A stretch of DNA of 64,000 nt from an uncultured Piscirickettsiaceae bacterium (GCA_913061075.1 CAJXSK010000001.1:302847-366846), one strand, 5' to 3'. Counted from the stretch's first letter, positions 11,376 to 20,610 are shown. The notes: generated by a model from the sequence alone, not told the origin. Numbers and translations: made by a program.

Positions 11376-12658
11376 TAACGTCGAGCGAATCCGAGCTAAC
11401 GGCAACGTCTTCACTTGACGACTGGCTGAGTTGGCAAGAAGGCTGCCATACATCAGAAATTGACCTTGGGTTATCTCGGGCCAATCAGGTGTACCAAACG
11501 CTTAATAAAGAATCTAACCACTCTGTTTATACAATAACGGTCGCTGGAACCAATGGAAAAGGGTCTAGCGTAGCCATGTTGGAGGCTATTTTATTAGCTG
11601 CTGGTTATACGGTAGGGGTCTATAACACACCGCATCTTCAACACTATAACGAGAGAATTCGGGTTAATGGAATACCTGTTCAAGACGCTCTTATCGTGTC
11701 ATCTTTTGCGCAGATAAATGAAGCCCGTGCGAACATCAGTTTAAGTTATTTTGAATTTGGAACACTTGCTGCACTGGAAATTTTTAAGCATGAATCAGTC
11801 GATGTTCGAATACTGGAAGTAGGGCTTGGTGGTCGATTAGACGCCGTTAATATTATTGATGCAGATGCGGCGCTGATTACGAGCATCGGTATAGACCATG
11901 TCGATTGGTTAGGCTCAGATATTTCCAATATTGCTTTTGAAAAGGCCGGTATTTTCAGAGCGTCTCAAAAAGCGGTTTGTGGCGCTGTTGATGTTCCTTT
12001 ATCTCTTGTTAATTTTGCACAATCATTACGCGCAGATTTACTGTGCGTTGGGCCCGATTTTAATGTGGAGATTAATAAGACGTCATGGCGACTTATTGCA
12101 CATCATAGTTTTGCAGGAGAATATGCTTTTCCTGCCTTAGTTGGTGAGCATCAAATTTATAACGCAGCGTCCGTCATCACTTTGTTAGCGCATATTTCGT
12201 TAGAACTTCCTGTTAAGGCATCACATATAAAGACTGGACTATCTCATTGTAAATTAGCAGGGAGAATGCAAATTATCGCTGCCGAGCCCGATTTACTGTT
12301 GGACGTGGCGCATAACCCTCAATCAGCACAAGTGTTAGCGAACTACCTAAAAAAACATAATTCAGATAAAAAAATACGTGCGGTGTTTTCAATTATGTCA
12401 GACAAAGACATTGCTGGCGTTTTGCTGCCGCTCAAAGGTCTAGTTGAAAAATGGTACGTAGCCCCTCTTAGTTCAAGCAGAGGAGCAACGACTGCTGAGA
12501 TCGAGCAGAACATCTTAGAAAATGGTGTTGGTGAATCTATTATTTACCCATCTATTGAATTAGCGGTATCAGCAGCACAAGAAGAATCAAATAAAAATGA
12601 TTTGATTGTTTGTTTTGGCTCTTTTTATGTGGTTGAAGGGTGTTTAGAAGCGCTATAA
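11372..12658 (+). CDS. folC: Folylpolyglutamate/dihydrofolate synthase with unclear start
   Basis: Mur-ligase-like enzyme that makes dihydrofolate and adds glutamates. The P-loop [10 protein letters not shown] and later DVAHNPQS are present. The first standard in-frame start is GTG 11489, but the codons before it spell a FolC-like N-terminus ([20 protein letters not shown], about 11414-11473), so coding evidently begins further up. The frame is open to 11363, yet it has no ATG, GTG or TTG; ATA at 11372, overlapping the accD stop, is the only near-start codon. The start given is therefore provisional. From 11372 the protein would be 428 residues, a normal FolC length; from 11489 it would lack about 39 conserved residues. 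Confidence 0.85.
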   Translation: MVTSSESELTATSSLDDWLSWQEGCHTSEIDLGLSRANQVYQTLNKESNHSVYTITVAGTNGKGSSVAMLEAILLAAGYTVGVYNTPHLQHYNERIRVNGIPVQDALIVSSFAQINEARANISLSYFEFGTLAALEIFKHESVDVRILEVGLGGRLDAVNIIDADAALITSIGIDHVDWLGSDISNIAFEKAGIFRASQKAVCGAVDVPLSLVNFAQSLRADLLCVGPDFNVEINKTSWRLIAHHSFAGEYAFPALVGEHQIYNAASVITLLAHISLELPVKASHIKTGLSHCKLAGRMQIIAAEPDLLLDVAHNPQSAQVLANYLKKHNSDKKIRAVFSIMSDKDIAGVLLPLKGLVEKWYVAPLSSSRGATTAEIEQNILENGVGESIIYPSIELAVSAAQEESNKNDLIVCFGSFYVVEGCLEAL

Positions 12659-12686
12659 TATTAAATTATTCATTGGGTAAGGGCTT

Positions 12687-13202
12687 ATGGAACAACCATT
12701 AAAACAACGGATGATTGGTGCAACCATTATCATTGCTTTGGCTGTTATTTTTGTGCCGATGTTGATTGGTCAAAAACCGACTGATCCAGAAGCGATATCT
12801 ATCGAAATCCCAGAGCCGCCTGCGGAAATAGAGCTAGGCATTACACCTTTGCCAGAACTTAGCAATAATGGTTTAGCAGAAGTTAAAATCAATAAAGATA
12901 AATCGGTCGTCATTACAAAACCGAGCATCCCTAAACCGCCGAAAAAAGCACCTGTTAAAGCCTTAACGTCCTGGGTTGTACAAGTGGGTAGTTTCTCAGA
13001 TCAAAAAAATGCTGATGCACTTGCGACAACACTTAAAAAAGCTGGTTTTACAGCATTCGTTGACCCTGGAACAAGCAATAAAACTGAAATATATCGAGTT
13101 AGAATAGGCCCTGAATTAAGTAAAGAAAAAGCCGATAAGTTGGCCGTTGTCGTCAAAGAAAAACAAAAGTTGACTAAAGCTATTGTTGTTCAATATCCCT
13201 AA
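12687..13202 (+). CDS. dedD: SPOR-domain cell-division protein (DedD-like)
   Basis: 171 residues: one N-terminal membrane helix (about 10-27), a proline-rich periplasmic linker (to about 90) and a C-terminal SPOR domain starting at WVVQVGSFSDQKNADAL. SPOR domains bind denuded septal peptidoglycan. Located between folC and cvpA exactly as dedD in E. coli and pseudomonads. Confidence 0.88.
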   Translation: MEQPLKQRMIGATIIIALAVIFVPMLIGQKPTDPEAISIEIPEPPAEIELGITPLPELSNNGLAEVKINKDKSVVITKPSIPKPPKKAPVKALTSWVVQVGSFSDQKNADALATTLKKAGFTAFVDPGTSNKTEIYRVRIGPELSKEKADKLAVVVKEKQKLTKAIVVQYP

Positions 13203-13204
13203 CA

Positions 13205-13717
13205 ATGTTTGATGTAACCATAGAAGGCCTTATTTGGGTTGATTTTGTCATTATTGGCATTATCTTTGTTTCGGCTGTTATAGGTTTGTTTAGAGGGCTT
13301 ATTAAAGAAGCTTTTTCATTAGGTACTTGGTTGGTGTCTATTTGGATTGCCATTAACTACTGCCAAGCTTTTTCAATATACTTTGTAGACTATATAGACG
13401 TGCCATCAGCAAGGGTAGCGGCTGCATTTATCTGCTTATTGCTGTTAACACTTATATTGGGCGCCATGTTGTCTTATTTAGTCAGTCAAATCATTACAAT
13501 GACGGGGTTAACAGGCACAGACCGTTTTGCCGGGTTTATCTTTGGTATTGCTCGGGGTGTTGTTGTAATGTCAGTACTGGTTTTACTGGCTGGGTTAACA
13601 CCTCTCCCTCAAGATCCTTGGTGGGCAGAATCAACGCTTATTGGTCCATTTCAGGAACTATCTGTATGGTTAAGGGCTCAAATACCTGAAGGTATTTCGA
13701 AATATTTATCTTACTAA
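13205..13717 (+). CDS. cvpA: CvpA family inner-membrane protein
   Basis: 170 residues with four hydrophobic segments (about 10-30, 38-52, 68-92, 108-128) and the RGLIKEAFSL sequence typical of CvpA. Needed for colicin V secretion in E. coli and for envelope integrity; the molecular role is not settled. Two-nt gap after dedD and immediately before purF, the usual cvpA-purF pair. Confidence 0.93.
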   Translation: MFDVTIEGLIWVDFVIIGIIFVSAVIGLFRGLIKEAFSLGTWLVSIWIAINYCQAFSIYFVDYIDVPSARVAAAFICLLLLTLILGAMLSYLVSQIITMTGLTGTDRFAGFIFGIARGVVVMSVLVLLAGLTPLPQDPWWAESTLIGPFQELSVWLRAQIPEGISKYLSY

Positions 13718-13737
13718 ATTATTAGGTTCAAACGACT

Positions 13738-15246
13738 ATGTGTGGAATAGCTGGAATTGTTGCTCAACAAGATGTTAATCAAGAACTGTACGAAGCGTTA
13801 ACCGTACTTCAACATCGTGGCCAAGATGCTGCAGGTATCGTTACCTGTGAAGGCAGTCACTTACATTTGCGTAAAGCAAATGGCCTTGTTCGAGATGTGT
13901 TTAGAACCAGCCACATGTTAGAACTCAAAGGTAATATGGGCATTGCACATGTGCGTTACCCAACAGCTGGGTGCTCAAGTTCTGCAGAAGCACAGCCATT
14001 TTATGTTAACTCTCCCTTTGGTATTACCTTGGCGCACAACGGTAACTTAACCAATGCAGAAGCGTTAAAAGAAGAGCTGTTTGTTGAAGATCAACGCCAC
14101 ATAAATACTAATTCTGATTCCGAAATTTTACTCAATATCTTTGCTCATGAACTTCAGCAATTAGGTAAATTAAAACTGAATGAAAGTGATGTGTTTAAAG
14201 CAGTAGCTGCGGTTCATAGACGCTGCGAAGGAGCCTATGCCGTTGTTGCTATGATTACAGGGTTTGGCGTTGTTGGTTTTAGAGACCCTAACGCCATTCG
14301 CCCTATTTGTTTTGGTTTGCGTGAAACAGACAGTGGCAATGAATATATGCTGGCGTCTGAATCGGTTGCGCTCGATACACTAGGTTTTAAATTAGTTCGA
14401 GATATATCACCCGGCGAAGCTGTATTTATTAAAAAAGGTGGTGTCATACACACGCAACAATGTGCAGAAAACCCAGTATTAACACCTTGTATTTTTGAAT
14501 ATGTTTACTTGGCTCGCCCAGACTCCATTATCGACAACGTTTCTGTGTATAAATCGCGCCTTAGAATGGGCGAAAAACTGGCAGAAAAAATCAAACGCCT
14601 AAAACCCGATCATGACATTGATGTAGTGATACCGATTCCAGATACCAGCAGAACATCGGCATTACAGCTCGCCAACATGCTCGATGTTAAGTACCGCGAA
14701 GGGTTTATAAAGAACAGGTATATTGGTAGAACCTTCATAATGCCGGGCCAACAAGAGCGCAAAAAATCAGTGCGTCGTAAGCTCAACGCCATTGATTTAG
14801 AATTTAAAGGTAAAAATGTTTTGTTGGTGGACGATTCTATCGTTCGTGGTACAACATCTGGCCAAATCATTAAACTAGCTAGGGAAGCGGGGGCAAACAA
14901 AGTGTATTTTGCATCGGCTGCACCACCGGTACGCTACCCCAATGTGTACGGTATTGACATGCCGGCTGTTGATGAATTGGTTGCTCACGATAGGACGATA
15001 GAAGAAGTGGAACAAGCGATTGGTGCAGATTGGTTAATTTACCAAGATTTGGACGATTTATACGAATCTGTACGTAAACGTAACCCTGATATTATTGATT
15101 TTGATGCGGCTTGTTTTAATCAAAAATACGTGACGAATACAGTCAGCAATGAATACCTAAAAAAACAAGGCCTAAACCGCTCAGACGATCAAAAAACAGA
15201 TAACAATTTAGACCAAACAGTTATTGAGCTACATAACACCAACTAA
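13738..15246 (+). CDS. purF: Amidophosphoribosyltransferase
   Basis: 502 residues. The N-terminal nucleophile cysteine is Cys2 of MCGIAGI (exposed after Met removal); the phosphoribosyltransferase loop is [15 protein letters not shown]. First committed step of purine synthesis: PRPP plus glutamine to phosphoribosylamine. No propeptide, as in E. coli PurF. Cotranscription with cvpA is likely. Confidence 0.96.
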   Translation: MCGIAGIVAQQDVNQELYEALTVLQHRGQDAAGIVTCEGSHLHLRKANGLVRDVFRTSHMLELKGNMGIAHVRYPTAGCSSSAEAQPFYVNSPFGITLAHNGNLTNAEALKEELFVEDQRHINTNSDSEILLNIFAHELQQLGKLKLNESDVFKAVAAVHRRCEGAYAVVAMITGFGVVGFRDPNAIRPICFGLRETDSGNEYMLASESVALDTLGFKLVRDISPGEAVFIKKGGVIHTQQCAENPVLTPCIFEYVYLARPDSIIDNVSVYKSRLRMGEKLAEKIKRLKPDHDIDVVIPIPDTSRTSALQLANMLDVKYREGFIKNRYIGRTFIMPGQQERKKSVRRKLNAIDLEFKGKNVLLVDDSIVRGTTSGQIIKLAREAGANKVYFASAAPPVRYPNVYGIDMPAVDELVAHDRTIEEVEQAIGADWLIYQDLDDLYESVRKRNPDIIDFDAACFNQKYVTNTVSNEYLKKQGLNRSDDQKTDNNLDQTVIELHNTN

Positions 15247-15265
15247 CCAATAAACGATATACGCC

Positions 15266-16456
15266 ATGTCAAACGAAAATTGGAAAGACTATTCAATAGA
15301 AACACAAGGTGTTCGCGCAGGTCAACACAGAACGCCAGAAGGGGAGCACAGCGATGCAATCTTCCCTACATCAAGCTATGTATTCAAAAATGCTGCTGAA
15401 GCAGCAGGGCGCTTCTCTGGCAAAATAAGTGGCAATATATATTCTCGCTTTACTAACCCAACAGTTAGGGCCTTTGAAGAACGCTTAGCCGTTATGGAAG
15501 GGGCAGAACGTGCCATGGCTACATCTTCAGGTATGGCTGCCATCAACACAGTTTGTTTGGGCTTGCTCAACTCAGGAGACCATGTCGTGTGTTCGTGCAG
15601 TGTGTTTGGTAATACGGCGCTCATTTTTAAAAACATCATGCAGCGTTTTGCCATAGAAACCACGTTTGTGGATTTAGATGACATCAACGCATGGCAAACA
15701 GCCATAAAAAGTAATACGCGCTTCTTATTTATAGAAACACCGTCAAACCCATTGGGTACGTTGGCAGACATTAAACAACTGGCCGAATTAGCACATGCCA
15801 ACAATGCCCTATTAATAGTAGACAACGTTTACTGTACACCTGTACTACAAAAACCGCTTGAACTCGGTGCGGATTTGGTCGTTCACTCAGCCACTAAATA
15901 CTTAGATGGGCAAGGGCGTTGTGTTGGTGGTGCAGTCGTGGGTGCGAATGCATTGATAGAAGAAAAGCTGTACCCCATTTTACGTACGGCAGGCCCCACC
16001 ATGAGCCCGTTTAACGCATGGGTGTTCCATAAAGGCTTAGAAACATTATCACTTCGTATGGAAAAACACTGTGCCAATGCCCTAGCTGTAGCCCATTGGT
16101 TAGATCAGCAACTTAATGTAGCAAAAGTTCACTACACAGGGTTATCAAGTCATCCACAACATGAATTAGCCAAACAACAACAAACAGGTTTTGGTGGCAT
16201 CGTCAGCTTTGAGGTTAAAGGCGGCCAAGAAAACGCATGGAAAGTGATAGACGCCACTCAAATGATTTCTATAACAGCCAACCTAGGCGATGTAAAAAGC
16301 ATGATTACACACCCGTCAACAACAACACATGGAAGACTAACGGAAGATGAGCGCAATAAAGCAGGCATTACAGACTCGTTAGTACGTTTGGGTGTTGGTT
16401 TAGAAAATGTAACGGATATTACAGCGGATTTGAATAGAGGTTTATTATCTATTTAA
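15266..16456 (+). CDS. metZ: O-succinylhomoserine sulfhydrylase
   Basis: 396 residues, Cys/Met metabolism PLP family. The PLP lysine is in VVHSATKYLDGQGRC; SRFTNPTVRAFEERLA is the family signature near residue 55. Adds sulfide directly to O-succinylhomoserine to form homocysteine. MetZ is preferred to MetB/MetC because it lies directly after purF, the pseudomonad metZ position. Last gene before an accessory patch. Confidence 0.9.
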   Translation: MSNENWKDYSIETQGVRAGQHRTPEGEHSDAIFPTSSYVFKNAAEAAGRFSGKISGNIYSRFTNPTVRAFEERLAVMEGAERAMATSSGMAAINTVCLGLLNSGDHVVCSCSVFGNTALIFKNIMQRFAIETTFVDLDDINAWQTAIKSNTRFLFIETPSNPLGTLADIKQLAELAHANNALLIVDNVYCTPVLQKPLELGADLVVHSATKYLDGQGRCVGGAVVGANALIEEKLYPILRTAGPTMSPFNAWVFHKGLETLSLRMEKHCANALAVAHWLDQQLNVAKVHYTGLSSHPQHELAKQQQTGFGGIVSFEVKGGQENAWKVIDATQMISITANLGDVKSMITHPSTTTHGRLTEDERNKAGITDSLVRLGVGLENVTDITADLNRGLLSI

Positions 16457-16484
16457 ATCATCCGTGTTTGGCCTTTAATATCAA

Positions 16485-16494
16485 AATACGTGGA
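16485..16494. repeat. Left copy of 10-bp direct repeat bounding a foldback block
   Basis: AATACGTGGA occurs here and again at 16698-16707. The two copies bracket the structured block at 16513-16692, which looks like the footprint of an inserted element or a recombination product. Confidence 0.5.
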
Positions 16495-16512
16495 ACAGCT
16501 ATCCACCTATAT

Positions 16513-16692
16513 CGGCAGCCGACAATAACGGGCGCTTTTATCATGAGATTACTCGTAAGGTCATTATCAAAGTGCCCCGTTGATTGTCTTTGTTAGACGG
16601 AGCGCGAAGCGGTGTAGTCTCACTAAGACAATGCTTCATTGTCGGCTGCCGTTAGATCGGAAGGCTCGCGATAGCGAGCGTTCCGATCTAAC
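16513..16692. repeat. Nested foldback block with four hairpins
   Basis: A perfect 14-bp inverted repeat (CGGCAGCCGACAAT at 16513-16526, ATTGTCGGCTGCCG at 16638-16651) encloses three more hairpins: an imperfect one at 16521-16588 (arms starting AACGGGCG and ending CCCCGTT, with mismatches and bulges), one at 16583-16632 (ATTGTCTT / AAGACAAT) and one at 16627-16643 (GACAATG, CTT loop, CATTGTC). Directly after lies a strong hairpin at 16651-16692 (GTTAGATCGGAA / TTCCGATCTAAC with a GATA-capped inner stem). No T run follows any stem, so it is not a simple terminator. It is accessory DNA of unknown role: foldback mobile element, attC-like debris or structured RNA. Confidence 0.6.
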
Positions 16693-16697
16693 TATTT

Positions 16698-16707
16698 AAT
16701 ACGTGGA
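16698..16707. repeat. Right copy of 10-bp direct repeat
   Basis: Second copy of AATACGTGGA, just after the last hairpin of the foldback block. Spacing between copies is 213 nt start to start. Confidence 0.5.
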
Positions 16708-16747
16708 CAATTGGCTCCGCTTATTAACACTGTTAGGGATAAACACT

Positions 16748-17098
16748 GTGGATCAAAAGCTACAAATTAAAGTTCTTAAATTTGGCCCTGCCCAAGATTC
16801 GCAAGATGAACTAGATTGCGCGGCTTGGCTGATAAAGAATGATTTTGCTGAGGGTTCTGTTTTGCCAGACCATATGCAAGTTGGCGAGCATGCGGCTGCT
16901 GTGAGATGGAATGGCCGCACACCTAAAGGAGACAGAGAGTTGTCTCGTTCAAATATAGTGCAGTGAATTTTTTCATCGAAAATTATTTCTCGAATAATTG
17001 TTGGGGTTGCTGTTGCGGTTATTAGTTTCGTCATTATTTCTTACCTGCCGAGTACGAACCAAACCAACACCCAAGTTAAAACACAACAAAAGCGTTAA
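16748..17098 (+). pseudogene. Small unknown membrane-anchored protein gene with in-frame stop
   Basis: The frame starting at GTG 16748 (AGGG nine nt upstream; a further GTG at 16703 is also in frame) codes for a soluble segment of about 72 residues containing DCAAWLIKNDFAEGSVLP, then meets TGA at 16964-16966. The same frame stays open past the stop and spells IFSSKIISRII and a hydrophobic helix with a polar tail, to TAA at 17098. Soluble head plus membrane tail in one frame suggests one gene broken by a nonsense change (for example TGG or CGA to TGA). It may instead be an intact 72-residue protein. I do not recognise the family. Confidence 0.4.
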
Positions 17099-17196
17099 TA
17101 ATAAAATGTGTAATTTCTATATGCATCTGTAATCCCCCCAATAAATAACCGACGTTTTGAGTAGAAAATTCTTATAATGAAATAAAGGAGTTTTCT

Positions 17197-17448
17197 ATGA
17201 AGAAATCACGATATACAGACAGCCAAATCCTGTCGATCTTGAAACAAAATGAAGCAGGGGCACTGGTGCCAGATTTATGCCGAGAGCACGGCATGAGTAA
17301 TGCGACGTTCTATAAGTGGCGGTCCAAGTTTGGTGGCATGGACGCGTCGTTGATGAAGCTAATGAAAGAGCTTGAAGATGAAAATCGGCGGCTTAAAAAG
17401 ATGTATGCTGAAGAAAAGCTCAAGGCTGAGATTGCTAGAGGCCATTGA
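17197..17448 (+). CDS. IS3-family transposase OrfA, probably frameshifted at its end
   Basis: 83 residues: helix-turn-helix (SQILSILKQ ... CREHGMSNATFYKWRSKFGG) then a leucine-zipper-like helix (MKELEDENRRLKKMYAEEKLKAEI). In this IS group the helix normally continues as AEI-x-x-EALEKK and stops just after the A6G slippery site. Here the expected tail LEAIEKKW is found in the next frame (about 17434-17457), pointing to a small indel near 17434-17438; the present frame instead stops at TGA 17446-17448. RBS AAAGGAG six nt upstream. The OrfA-OrfB fusion made by -1 slippage would be affected. Confidence 0.85.
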   Translation: MKKSRYTDSQILSILKQNEAGALVPDLCREHGMSNATFYKWRSKFGGMDASLMKLMKELEDENRRLKKMYAEEKLKAEIARGH

Positions 17449-17454
17449 AAAAAA

Positions 17455-18279
17455 GTGGTAAAGCCATCCCGAAGACGAGAGATGGCGCAAAGATCAGTAT
17501 TTCAGAACAAGGCTAATATCAGAATTTCTTGTGCGGTATTTTCTATCAGCGAAACCTGTTACCGCTACCAGGCAAAACTATCCAGTGAAAACGCTGAAAT
17601 AGCTGATTGGCTACTCAGGTTAAGTACCACGCATAAGCGTTGGGGCTTTGGGTTGTGCTTTTTATACCTTCGCAACATCAAGGGCGATGGCTGGAACCAT
17701 AAACGTGTGTATCGCATCTACAGGGAGCTCGAGTTGAATTTAAGAATCAAACCTAGACGCCGCATCAAAAGAGACAAGCCTGAAGCCCTAAGTGTTCCTG
17801 AGGCGCTCAATCAAGTTTGGTCGATGGATTTCATGAGCGACACATTAAATGATGGCAGAAGCATTCGTACTTTTAATGTGATTGATGACTTTAATCGTGA
17901 AGGGTTAGGCGTTGATGTAGATCTTTCATTACCAAGCTCTCGAGTCATACGCTCTTTGGAGCAAATTATTGAATGGAGAGGAAAGCCGTTAGCGATACGT
18001 TGTGATAACGGTCCGGAATATATCAGCCAAACGTTGAAAGACTGGACAATAAAGCAGCAAATAACGTTGCTCTATATTCAGCCTGGCAAGCCCACTCAAA
18101 ATGCCTACATTGAGCGGTTTAATCGAACAGCTCGCCATGAATGGCTCGATTTACACCTGTTTGAGTCTATTGAGCAAGCTCAATTATTGGCAACAAAGTG
18201 GCTTTGGTCTTACAATAATGAACGTCCGCATACAGCGATTGGAGGCATACCGCCCAGACAATTACTGAATGCAGCTTAA
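17455..18279 (+). CDS. IS3-family transposase OrfB (DDE integrase core)
   Basis: 274 residues. The three catalytic residues are visible: Asp in VWSMDFMSD, Asp in RCDNGPEY and Glu in NAYIERFNRTARHEW. The GTG at 17455 lies on the slippery run, so the natural route is frameshift fusion with OrfA. The catalytic domain itself appears intact. Confidence 0.92.
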   Translation: MVKPSRRREMAQRSVFQNKANIRISCAVFSISETCYRYQAKLSSENAEIADWLLRLSTTHKRWGFGLCFLYLRNIKGDGWNHKRVYRIYRELELNLRIKPRRRIKRDKPEALSVPEALNQVWSMDFMSDTLNDGRSIRTFNVIDDFNREGLGVDVDLSLPSSRVIRSLEQIIEWRGKPLAIRCDNGPEYISQTLKDWTIKQQITLLYIQPGKPTQNAYIERFNRTARHEWLDLHLFESIEQAQLLATKWLWSYNNERPHTAIGGIPPRQLLNAA

Positions 18280-18318
18280 CCTCTACTTTTAACTTCGGTT
18301 ACGAATGGGGGGATTACA

Positions 18319-18564
18319 CCCCCACACTTTGCTTCAGCCTTCTTTTTTTCAGCTTGTGCATTGTTTCATGCGACTTAATGTCCTTTAAATTTGTAATTTA
18401 TCACTTTTGTATTTTTACTCTACCGTTCGCCTTATCCTTTCGCAATTTATAGTTACATTAATTCTAACTGACTCTATTTACTCTTCCCTATTCCGAATAT
18501 AAGCATTCGTTAGCAAATAAACAAACGTATAATTTATAACTTAAACACTCGCTGAATTTTTTAA
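18319..18564. other. Spacer between the IS and the MATE gene
   Basis: AT-rich stretch of 246 nt. A short open stretch on the minus strand at 18313-18367 spells AEKKKAEAKCGG, which looks like the low-complexity end of a small secreted protein cut by the IS, but it is too short to name. Presumably also holds the promoter of the MATE gene. No RNA gene seen. Confidence 0.4.
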
Positions 18565-19887
18565 ATGCCCACTCAAGCAGAACTTACCGAAGGCTCCATC
18601 TATAAACACCTATTTAGGTTAGCCATTCCCGCATCTATGGGAATGCTGTTTAACACGTTATACAACCTTACTGATAATTGGTTTGCAGGAAAAATATCTG
18701 ACGATGCCTTAGTTGGCCTATCTGTTTCAAGCCTTGTTTTTTACTTATTTATTGGCTTATTGGCGGGGTTACAAAACGGCACATCGGTGATGGTCTCGTT
18801 TGAAACCGCAAAAAGGAACTCAGCTCGTCTTAAAGCAATCATTCATAACTCAATGTCGATTGGCTTTGTTTTTTCTTTCATTATTATTGTGCTTGGTTTT
18901 GTATTTGCAGAACCTTGTATCGCTTGGTTAAGTACGGGTGATTCAACCAAACTGCTTGCGTTGGAATATATACACATACTGATTGGTGGGAATATTGCTT
19001 TTGCCCTAAGCAGTATTGCTGCCGGTGCATTAATGGCGTTTGGTGACACTAAAACCAACCGAAATGTCTTAATTATCGGTTTTTTCGCCAATTTGGTATT
19101 AAACCCTCTATTAACATTTGGGCTTGATATGGGTGTGTCTGGCTTAGCGTGGGCCACACTTCTTATTAAGATTGCGTCTGCTGTGTATTTACTTAAAGTT
19201 CTTCGGGATAGGCTTGGCTACCCTCCGTTACCCCATTTCGACTTATCCATATCCTTAGATATATTAAGACAAGTATTACCCGCGAGTGGCAACTTTTTTA
19301 TCATGATTATTGGCAGCTTAATTATCACGGGTTATGTCAGTAATTTTGGTGATTATGCAGTCGCGGGCTATTCTGTTGGTTTACGTATTGAACAAGTGTT
19401 ACTGTTGCCTGCATTGGGTTTAAACAGCGCTGTTTTAGCTATTGCTGGGCAAAATTATGGTGCTAATAATTACCGACGTATTTCAGAAACCTACAGAAAA
19501 GGGTTGATTCTTGGTCTTGGTATTTCAATTGTTAGTATCCCATTGATGATTTTCACATCCCCTTATATCCTAGGCATCTTCAGTGCTAATCAAGACATTA
19601 TCACGACAGGTGTCACCTATTTACGGATCGATGCCCTTGCCTTCTTCTGTTATGTCTCTTTGTTTATTAGTGTGGCAACCTTGCAAGCAGTAAAGCAGCC
19701 AGATTTCCCTTTAATAATGGGTTTGTTCAGACAGCTAATTGTCCCTCTCGCCGTCAATTATTACTTAATAACCGTACTGGGTTACTCTATTGAATGGTTA
19801 TTTGGTTCAGTTGCTTTAATAGTTTTAGCAAGCATGCTGGTGACCTTGCTTTATACCCGTTCGACTTTAAAACGTTTAACTGTCTAA
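18565..19887 (+). CDS. MATE family multidrug/sodium antiporter
   Basis: 440 residues and about twelve membrane helices in two similar halves. N-terminal LFRLAIPASMGMLFNTLYNLTDNWFAG is typical of the MATE/DinF branch. Exports cationic drugs or metabolites in exchange for Na+ or H+; the substrate cannot be told from sequence. Converges with the GDPD gene and overlaps it by 12 nt at the 3' ends. Confidence 0.88.
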   Translation: MPTQAELTEGSIYKHLFRLAIPASMGMLFNTLYNLTDNWFAGKISDDALVGLSVSSLVFYLFIGLLAGLQNGTSVMVSFETAKRNSARLKAIIHNSMSIGFVFSFIIIVLGFVFAEPCIAWLSTGDSTKLLALEYIHILIGGNIAFALSSIAAGALMAFGDTKTNRNVLIIGFFANLVLNPLLTFGLDMGVSGLAWATLLIKIASAVYLLKVLRDRLGYPPLPHFDLSISLDILRQVLPASGNFFIMIIGSLIITGYVSNFGDYAVAGYSVGLRIEQVLLLPALGLNSAVLAIAGQNYGANNYRRISETYRKGLILGLGISIVSIPLMIFTSPYILGIFSANQDIITTGVTYLRIDALAFFCYVSLFISVATLQAVKQPDFPLIMGLFRQLIVPLAVNYYLITVLGYSIEWLFGSVALIVLASMLVTLLYTRSTLKRLTV

Positions 19888-20550
19888 TACCCGGTCTGGA
19901 TAATTACTAAACACGCCATCTACACCAAGGTTTTTCATTTGCAGCTGTTCTTCTACCGTGTTTACTGTGTAAACGTACACTTTAAAGCCCGTTTGATGGG
20001 CCTTATCAACAAATAATTGTGTTGCTGCCTTTGTGCCAATATTAATAGAAAAAGCGCTCAGCTCAACCGCATTAGGCAAGACCTGTTCAATACGTTTATT
20101 TGATAACACGCCTATTCTCACTGTCTTATCGAGTTCCTTAAATAACACTAACTCATGCAAATGAAACGATGAGACTAATATGCTGCTTTTATGCTCCGTT
20201 GTTAACCTCGACAGTAAGCGTTGAACCGGCTGAGCTGTGCCCTTCCCTTTTAATTCAATGTTAAGCCCCACCTTGTTTTTTGTTAGCTCAATAACCTCGT
20301 CTAATGTTGGGATTTGTTGACCTTTGCCGGCATCCGCTTTTCTTAGTTCTTCAAATGTATAGTTTGCGAGAAAGCCTTTGAAATTAGTCGTTCTATCGAG
20401 GGTTTCATCGTGAATAACGACTAGCTGACCATCCACGAGATGGATATCTATCTCAACGTAATCTGCACCCAATTCAATTGCCTTTTGAATCGATAACAAT
20501 GTGTTTTCAGGTTCATACCCCATCGCACCACGGTGTCCAATATTCAACAT
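19876..20550 (-). CDS. Cytoplasmic glycerophosphodiester phosphodiesterase (UgpQ-like)
   Basis: 224 residues. The metal-binding and catalytic motifs HRGAMGYEPENT and EIDIHLVDGQLVVIHD are present, as is LNIELKG. Hydrolyses glycerophosphodiesters to glycerol 3-phosphate and an alcohol. No signal peptide, so cytosolic, closer to UgpQ than to GlpQ. Stands alone, without ugp transport genes. Confidence 0.88.
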   Translation of the reverse strand: MLNIGHRGAMGYEPENTLLSIQKAIELGADYVEIDIHLVDGQLVVIHDETLDRTTNFKGFLANYTFEELRKADAGKGQQIPTLDEVIELTKNKVGLNIELKGKGTAQPVQRLLSRLTTEHKSSILVSSFHLHELVLFKELDKTVRIGVLSNKRIEQVLPNAVELSAFSINIGTKAATQLFVDKAHQTGFKVYVYTVNTVEEQLQMKNLGVDGVFSNYPDRVLDS

Positions 20551-20610
20551 AGATTAACTACCCTTCAACTGTTTTGTTAAGTCTATAAGGAGTTGCTAAA
20601 AAAGGATAGA

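Larger units (their letters stand above)
17128..18318 (+). mobile_element. IS3-family insertion sequence (IS407-like group)
   Basis: 1191-bp element bounded by perfect 13-bp inverted repeats, TGTAATCCCCCCA at 17128-17140 and its complement at 18306-18318. It carries orfA and orfB with a slippery A7G run at 17448-17455. The flanks (ATC on the left, CCC on the right) show no obvious target duplication, so the copy may be old or rearranged. Confidence 0.92.

Noticed and set aside
16592..16657. Two GTTRRRY-like cores (GTTAGAC at 16592, GTTAGAT at 16651) as possible attC sites
   Set aside because: No matching RYYYAAC sites in the right order and the expected L arms do not pair with the cores; the 42-nt hairpin runs GTT to AAC, the reverse of attC order. 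Kept only as a structured block.
18313..18367. Fragment on the minus strand reading AEKKKAEAKCGG as remnant of a secreted cysteine-rich small protein
   Set aside because: Only about 18 codons, bounded by a stop, with no continuation on the other side of the IS. Not enough to call a pseudogene.
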